From: Pseudomonadota bacterium
GTDB taxonomy: Bacteria; Pseudomonadota; Alphaproteobacteria; Rhizobiales; Xanthobacteraceae
Length of the DNA: 9,614 bases
Direction of reading: 5' to 3'
Assembly (NCBI GenBank): GCA_023391175.1
Contig: JAEWBL010000234.1
Location: 1-9,614, forward strand
Below the pieces are notes generated by a model. That model was not told the origin of the DNA, searched no databases, and was given only the letters and a program-made list of their open reading frames with translations. Shown piece after piece: positions 6,132-9,614 of this stretch (positions are counted from its first letter, which is position 1; each line of letters begins with the position of its first letter). A program made the translations under genes and the position numbers.

Positions 6132-6722
6132 GCGGTGTTCCTCGCGGGCGGCCTCCCACACTTCGCGCGCCGCATCGAGGTTGAGGGCGGCGATGGCGAG
6201 GCCGACGATGAGGTCCGGCCACGCCGAGTGCCACAGGAAGGCGGTGACGGCACCGGCCGCGATGATGGCGATGTTGGCGAAGGCGTCGTTGCGCGCGGAG
6301 AGGAAGGCGGCCTTCGTCAGGCTGCCGCGATGGTGCCGGTAGCGGGCGAGGAGGAAGGCGCAGGTGAGGTTCACCGCCAGCGCGCCGAGGCCGGTGAGCG
6401 ACAGTGCGAGGGGCTGCGGCGCCACCGGATCGAGGAACTTGTCCCAGGCGGTCCACACCGTGGCGAGGCCGGGAATGAGCAGGATCAGCGCCAGCGCCAT
6501 GCCCACCTTCGCCCGCGCCCGTGCCGACCACGCGAGGGCGACGAAGATGAGGAGGTTGACGCTGGCGTCTTCCAGAAAGTCCACGCTGTCCGCGAACAGC
6601 GAGACCGAGCCGATGGCCAGCGCCACCGCGAACTCCACGCCGAAATAGGCGAGGTTCGCCAGCGCCACCACCAGCACCGTCCGGCGCAGGCCGCCATGGT
6701 CAGAAACCTCAGCCCCCGTCAT
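6120..6722 (-). CDS. Short cation diffusion facilitator (CDF)-like cation transporter
   Basis: A 200-residue inner-membrane protein with about six hydrophobic segments. It matches the membrane domain of cation efflux (CDF) transporters but lacks the usual C-terminal cytoplasmic domain of about 80-100 residues. In the second helix the metal-site region reads F-A-D-S-V-D48-F-L-E-D52, an aspartate pair in place of the common H-x-x-x-D. In the fifth helix the region reads S142-A-R-N-D146-A-F-A-N, so the usual histidine four residues before D146 is replaced by serine. A H-H pair (130-131) lies in the loop between helices 4 and 5. Divalent metal export is the family expectation, but ion choice cannot be inferred and a site with altered chemistry is likely. 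The ATG at 6722 has a GAGGGGG run just upstream. It lies 86 bp downstream of uppP on the same strand and could be cotranscribed with it. Confidence 0.85.
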   Translation of the reverse strand: MTGAEVSDHGGLRRTVLVVALANLAYFGVEFAVALAIGSVSLFADSVDFLEDASVNLLIFVALAWSARARAKVGMALALILLIPGLATVWTAWDKFLDPVAPQPLALSLTGLGALAVNLTCAFLLARYRHHRGSLTKAAFLSARNDAFANIAIIAAGAVTAFLWHSAWPDLIVGLAIAALNLDAAREVWEAAREEHRAEP

Positions 6723-6735
6723 CGCGCCCCCTCGA

Positions 6736-6779
6736 TCGTCATGCCTGCGGTCGTCATGCCCTGCGATCCTGCCGCAGGG
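6736..6779. repeat. 15-bp imperfect tandem repeat plus hairpin between uppP and the cation transporter
   Basis: TCGTCATGCCTGCGG (6736-6750) is followed directly by TCGTCATGCCCTGCG (6751-6765). Overlapping its end, CCCTGCG (6759-6765) pairs with CGCAGGG (6773-6779) around a 7-nt loop. The hairpin lies 30 bp downstream of the uppP stop on the minus strand. It lacks a T tract, so it may be an attenuating structure or part of a dispersed palindromic repeat rather than a true terminator. Confidence 0.5.
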
Positions 6780-6808
6780 TTACGCAAGGCGCGCCGCCTG
6801 TCGAGCGC

Positions 6809-7681
6809 TCAGGAGAGCACGCCCCGCCACACCGCCACCAGCAGGAACACGCCCATGCCGATGCGGTAGAACACGAAGGGCCAGGAGGAGAGCCGCTCCA
6901 TCACCCGCATCAGCGTCCAGATGGCGACGAAGGCGGAGAGCGAGGCGGTGACGAGGCCGACGCCCAGCACTTCCCAGCCCTGCATGTCGAGGCCGGCGTG
7001 GTGCAGCTCCAGCAATTCCTTCACGCCCGCCGCGAAGATGGCCGGCAGGCCGAGCAGGAAGGAGAAGCGGGCTGCATCCTCCCGGCGCAGGCCGAGGAAC
7101 ATGGCCGCCGTCAGCGTCGAGCCCGAGCGCGACACGCCGGGAATGAGCGCGCCCACCTGCGCAAGGCCCACCACCAGAGCATCCGGCAGCTTGATCTGCG
7201 CGAAGGTGCGGGTGTGGCGGCTGGTCATTTCGGCGATGCCCAGCAAGAGGCCCATGACGAGGCTCGCCGCGCCGATGACCCACAATTCGCGGAAGGAGGA
7301 GCCGCAGGCGTTCAGCTTGCTCTTCAAGAGCACGCCGGCGATGACGATGGGGATGGTGCCGAGGATGATGCCGAGCACGGTCTTGGGCGCATGGGCGCTG
7401 AAATCCCCCGTCCGCACCGACGAGATCGTGCCGCACGCGAGCGCGCGCAGGTCGCTCCAGAAATAGGTCACCACCGCGAACAAGGCGGCGAGCTGCATGG
7501 CCGCCGAGAAAGCGGAGCCGGGATCGGGCCAGCCGAGCACCGCCGGCACGAGGCGCATGTGCGCCGTGGAGGAGATGGGCAGAAGCTCGGTGATGCCCTG
7601 GACGACGCCGAGGACGGCGACCTTGCCGGTGCCGAGGGCGACGAACCCGGTGTCCACCCCATTGGTGCAGACGCTGGCCAT
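6809..7681 (-). CDS. uppP: Undecaprenyl-diphosphate phosphatase (UppP/BacA)
   Basis: A 290-residue polytopic inner-membrane enzyme that dephosphorylates undecaprenyl diphosphate to the monophosphate, recycling the lipid carrier for peptidoglycan and other envelope polymers and contributing to bacitracin resistance. Both signatures are intact. The first, Q28-G-I-T-E32-L-L-P-I-S-S-T-A-H41, is the (E/Q)-x-x-x-E motif with the conserved His. The second, P181-G-V-S-R-S-G-S-T189, has the essential arginine at 185. Hydrophobic segments occur along the whole length, and family length is typically about 265-290. The ATG at 7681 is chosen; an in-frame TTG at 7741 would add 20 polar residues without support. 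No strong ribosome binding site is seen before 7681. The gene is divergent from hflK. Confidence 0.96.
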   Translation of the reverse strand: MASVCTNGVDTGFVALGTGKVAVLGVVQGITELLPISSTAHMRLVPAVLGWPDPGSAFSAAMQLAALFAVVTYFWSDLRALACGTISSVRTGDFSAHAPKTVLGIILGTIPIVIAGVLLKSKLNACGSSFRELWVIGAASLVMGLLLGIAEMTSRHTRTFAQIKLPDALVVGLAQVGALIPGVSRSGSTLTAAMFLGLRREDAARFSFLLGLPAIFAAGVKELLELHHAGLDMQGWEVLGVGLVTASLSAFVAIWTLMRVMERLSSWPFVFYRIGMGVFLLVAVWRGVLS

Positions 7682-7947
7682 GGTGTCGATTTCCGCTTGC
7701 TGTGAGGTCGGCGTGGCGCCTGTGGAAGGCCGTGCGCGCAAGGAAGAGCAAGCGCGCGCGAAGACAGGCGTCCCTTGCTATCTGCTTCGCGCGCGCGACG
7801 GAACCTTGCGGGGTGCGCGTTGTCACCGCAGTGCCGCTGCGGAAGTCTTGCGGCGCGGCGGTTGCCGGCTCCTCCCGGTGGATCACCTCGCGGAACGGAA
7901 GCCGCGCTTCAGAGTGCCCGGGATGACGGGCTAGCGCCGGACAAATC

Positions 7948-7966
7948 ATTGTGAATGAATAACAAT
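7948..7966. promoter_or_regulatory. AT-rich dyad ATTGT-N9-ACAAT, possible operator
   Basis: ATTGT (7948-7952) and ACAAT (7962-7966) form an inverted repeat around nine AT-rich bases, in a roughly 30-bp AT-rich island within GC-rich sequence. It lies about 267 bp upstream of uppP and 172 bp upstream of hflK. It might bind a dimeric regulator, but the arms are short and no family is assigned. Confidence 0.3.
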
Positions 7967-8098
7967 CATCTCCATCCTCGCTCTCGCGCGGAGGTCGCGA
8001 GATGCCGCACCTCGCGCCCGACGGGAGCAATTGCGGATGGAGATTGAAATCTTCTATGGTCCGTCGCCATCCATTGGGCCTGCGCCGCCCATTACTTT

Positions 8099-8119
8099 AG
8101 GTAATATCAAATATTACCT
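8099..8119. promoter_or_regulatory. Perfect 9-bp inverted repeat upstream of hflK, probable operator
   Basis: The arms AGGTAATAT (8099-8107) and ATATTACCT (8111-8119) are perfectly complementary around a CAA spacer, 18 bp upstream of the hflK ATG. The AT-rich arms in a GC-rich genome favour a protein-binding operator over an RNA structure. TAATAT at 8102-8107 could also serve as a -10 element, though no matching -35 was seen. No regulator family is assigned. Confidence 0.6.
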
Positions 8120-8132
8120 GACCTGAGGTCAG
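8118..8132. promoter_or_regulatory. Second palindrome overlapping the hflK ribosome binding site
   Basis: CTGACCTGAGGTCAG is a perfect palindrome with 7-bp arms around one base. It shares two bases with the end of the preceding inverted repeat. It contains GAGG (8125-8128), the best Shine-Dalgarno match for hflK, 9 nt before the ATG. It could be an operator or an RNA hairpin that hides the ribosome binding site. Confidence 0.55.
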
Positions 8133-8137
8133 CCTGA

Positions 8138-9226
8138 ATGGCGAATATTGAAGCCGTCCCGCCCACCGAAGAAGCACCCCCGCCGCCTGTGGCCGTGCCC
8201 GAACCGGCGCGCCCGCAGCCGTTCGAGGGGCTGGCGCGGGAGCAGGTGTCGGAGATGCTGCGCCTGCCCCATTTCGGGCGGCGCGGGGCGCTGGTGGCGG
8301 TGGGGCTCATCGCGGTGCTGTGGGCGGCGAGCGGCTTCTACCGGGTGCAGCCGGACGAGCAAGGCATCGTGCTGCGCTTCGGCAAGTGGGTGGCGACGGA
8401 GCCCTCCGGTGTCCACTACCACTGGCCCTATCCGATCGAGACCATTCTCCTGCCCAAGACCACGCAGATCAACCAGATGGTCCTCGGCTCCCGCGACGGA
8501 CGGCGCGAGCGCAGCCAGATGCTGACCGGTGACGAGAACATCGTCGAAGTGGACTGCGTGGTGTTCTGGCGCATCCGCGATGCCGGCCAGTTCCTGTTCA
8601 ACGTCGCCGATGCGGAAGGCACGCTGCGCGTCACCGCCGAGAGCGCCCTGCGCGAGGTCATCGGCCAGAACCCCATCCAGGCGGCGCTCTCCGACAAGCG
8701 CCAGCAGATCGCCCAGCAAACGGAAGTCGTACTGCAGCGGCTGCTCGACAAGTATCAGGCCGGCATCGTCATCACGCAGGTGCAATTGCTGCGCATCGAT
8801 CCGCCCTCCGCCGTCATCGACGCCTTCAACGACGTGCAGCGCGCCCGCGCCGATCAGGAGCGCGCCCGCAACGAGGCCGAAGCCTACCGCAACGATATCC
8901 TGCCCCGCGCCCGCGGCGAGGCCGAGCGCATCGTGCAGGAGGCGCAGGCCTATGGCGAGCAGGCGGTGGACCTCGCCAAGGGCGAGGCGCAGAGCTTCCT
9001 CGCCGTGGAGGCCGCCTATGAGCGGCACAAGGACGTGACCCTGCGCCGCCTCTATCTGGAAGGCGTGGACGAGGTGCTGAAGCATTCCGGCCGGGTCATC
9101 GTGGATCTCTCGGCGCATGGCAGCAGCATCGTGCCCTACCTGCCCCTCACCGAGGCGGACAAGCGCGCCGCCGCCCTCCCCGCCCCGCCCGTCGCGGATC
9201 AGACCAGCGCGGGAGGCGCCAAATGA
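8138..9226 (+). CDS. hflK: HflK, SPFH/prohibitin-family membrane protein
   Basis: A 362-residue bitopic inner-membrane protein. With HflC it forms a large periplasm-facing assembly around the FtsH protease and modulates turnover of membrane proteins. A cytoplasmic N-terminus (1-49) precedes one transmembrane segment (about 50-67). The SPFH/Band 7 domain begins at Y-R-V-Q-P-D-E-Q-G-I-V-L-R-F-G (68-82) and includes P-G-like P-S-G-V-H-Y-H-W-P-Y-P (89-99). It continues through the V-V-F-W-R-I-R-D segment (141-148) and the A-L-R-E-V-I-G block (170-176). A long Ala/Glu/Arg-rich coiled coil follows (about 230-290), including D-I-L-P-R-A-R-G-E-A-E-R. The N-terminus is Pro/Ala-rich (P-P-P-P at 14-17), unlike the Gly-rich, W-S-N-type leader common in HflK. 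The stop overlaps the hflC start (ATGA). Confidence 0.95.
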   Translation: MANIEAVPPTEEAPPPPVAVPEPARPQPFEGLAREQVSEMLRLPHFGRRGALVAVGLIAVLWAASGFYRVQPDEQGIVLRFGKWVATEPSGVHYHWPYPIETILLPKTTQINQMVLGSRDGRRERSQMLTGDENIVEVDCVVFWRIRDAGQFLFNVADAEGTLRVTAESALREVIGQNPIQAALSDKRQQIAQQTEVVLQRLLDKYQAGIVITQVQLLRIDPPSAVIDAFNDVQRARADQERARNEAEAYRNDILPRARGEAERIVQEAQAYGEQAVDLAKGEAQSFLAVEAAYERHKDVTLRRLYLEGVDEVLKHSGRVIVDLSAHGSSIVPYLPLTEADKRAAALPAPPVADQTSAGGAK

Positions 9227-9614
9227 AGCGCGCCGGATTCATCGCGCTGGGGGTGGGCATCCTCCTCGTCGCCTTCGCCTCCTCCTTCGCCTTCACCGTG
9301 CAGCAGACCCAGCGCGCGCTGGTGGTGCGCCTCGGCATGCCCATCGCCGTGGATGACAAGCCGGGGCTCTATTTCAAGGCGCCGTTCATCGACACGGTGA
9401 TCTATTTCGAGCGCCGCCTGATCTCGCTGGAGCCGCCCGCCGAGCAGATCATCCTGGGCGACCAGAAGCGCATCGAGGCGAGCACCTACACCCGCTTCCG
9501 CATCAACGATCCGCTCGCCTTCTACCAGGCGGTGGGCGGCATCGAGCAGGGCCAGTCGCGGATCGCGCAGATCGTCAATTCGGCGGTGCGACGGGAGCTG
9601 GGACAGGCCAAGCT
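9223..9614 (+). CDS. hflC: HflC, SPFH/prohibitin-family membrane protein (3' truncated by window end)
   Basis: The first 130 codons are present and the frame is open to the window edge. A short N-terminus leads straight into one transmembrane segment (about residues 5-24). The Band 7 domain then starts with T-Q-R-A-L-V-V-R-L-G (29-38). P-G-L-Y-F-K-A-P-F (48-56) and D-Q-K-R-I (80-84) are classic HflC features, as is the later R-I-N-D-P-L-A-F-Y-Q segment and I-V-N-S-A-V-R-R-E-L-G. It is the partner of HflK in the FtsH-associated complex. The start overlaps the hflK stop (ATGA), so the pair is translationally coupled, the standard hflKC arrangement. Confidence 0.95.
   Translation, partial: MKRAGFIALGVGILLVAFASSFAFTVQQTQRALVVRLGMPIAVDDKPGLYFKAPFIDTVIYFERRLISLEPPAEQIILGDQKRIEASTYTRFRINDPLAFYQAVGGIEQGQSRIAQIVNSAVRRELGQAK

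Larger units (their letters stand above)
7682..8137. other. 456-bp gene-free divergent region between uppP and hflK
   Basis: No supported gene or RNA was found. The uppP-proximal part (7682-7935) is very GC-rich. The rest carries AT-rich islands at about 7941-7972 and 8036-8054, plus a block at 8091-8120. The middle island holds a short palindrome AGATTGAAATCT (8041-8052). The region around 7905-7935, read on the minus strand, contains a GTCATCCCGGGCA-type string similar in style to dispersed palindromic repeats of proteobacteria. Promoters for both genes must lie here, but no convincing -35/-10 pair could be placed. Confidence 0.6.

Noticed and set aside
7900..7935. Possible RNA gene or repeat element in the uppP-hflK gap
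   Set aside because: The CCCGGGATGAC-type string resembles dispersed repeats, but no second copy, cloverleaf or extended stem was found in the window.
6780..8030. Minus-strand open frame of 416 codons overlapping uppP and extending into the divergent gap
   Set aside because: It runs in a different frame over uppP, and its translation is Arg/His/Gly-rich without motifs. The part in the gap has no independent coding support.
8044..8076. Possible heat-shock (sigma-32-like) promoter for hflK, TTGAAA and CCATCCATT
   Set aside because: Spacing and the -10 element do not fit the alphaproteobacterial RpoH consensus well enough to report as a feature.
1..9614. Defence system, prophage, insertion sequence or CRISPR array
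   Set aside because: No transposase, integrase, nuclease, toxin-antitoxin pair, terminal inverted repeats or repeat-spacer pattern was seen on either strand.

Overview
The window is a gene-dense, very GC-rich stretch. Base composition, codon use (heavy G/C at third positions) and protein similarity point to an alphaproteobacterium, probably Hyphomicrobiales. A Xanthobacter/Azorhizobium-like lineage is a guess. No rRNA, tRNA, CRISPR array, transposase or phage gene is visible. Most genes are ordinary chromosomal ones, with a small accessory metabolic block on the left.

Left block (1-4111). The 3' end of an enoyl-CoA hydratase/isomerase-like gene is followed after 2 nt by a DUF1330 gene. A convergent LysR-family regulator (549-1439, minus) comes next, separated by a hairpin. 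The LysR gene diverges from a tight three-gene plus-strand operon encoding a cupin (1539-2012), a VOC/glyoxalase-fold protein (2020-2418) and an NTF2/SnoaL-like protein (2415-2882). The divergent gap holds a perfect 17-bp palindrome of the T-N11-A class, a likely LysR operator. The last operon gene overlaps antisense, tail to tail, with an MFS transporter on the minus strand (2795-4111).

Middle block (4112-6722). After a 272-bp divergent spacer come a YgiB-type DUF1190 protein (4384-4956) and a YgiC-type glutathionylspermidine-synthase-like ATP-grasp protein (4956-6110), coupled by a TGATG stop/start. This is the same pairing as ygiB-ygiC and yjfM-yjfC of enterobacteria. A short CDF-like cation transporter (6120-6722, minus) converges on ygiC across 9 bp containing a hairpin.

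Right block (6723-9614). An undecaprenyl-diphosphate phosphatase gene, uppP (minus), diverges across a 456-bp gene-free region from hflK-hflC (plus; hflC runs off the end). The gap has AT-rich islands, including two abutting perfect palindromes just upstream of hflK; the second overlaps the probable ribosome binding site. HflK has a Pro-rich N-terminus rather than the usual Gly-rich one.

No clear new defence or mobile system is present. The items most worth a second look are the LysR-cupin-VOC-NTF2 module with its operator, the DUF1190/ATP-grasp pair, and the palindromes controlling hflKC.
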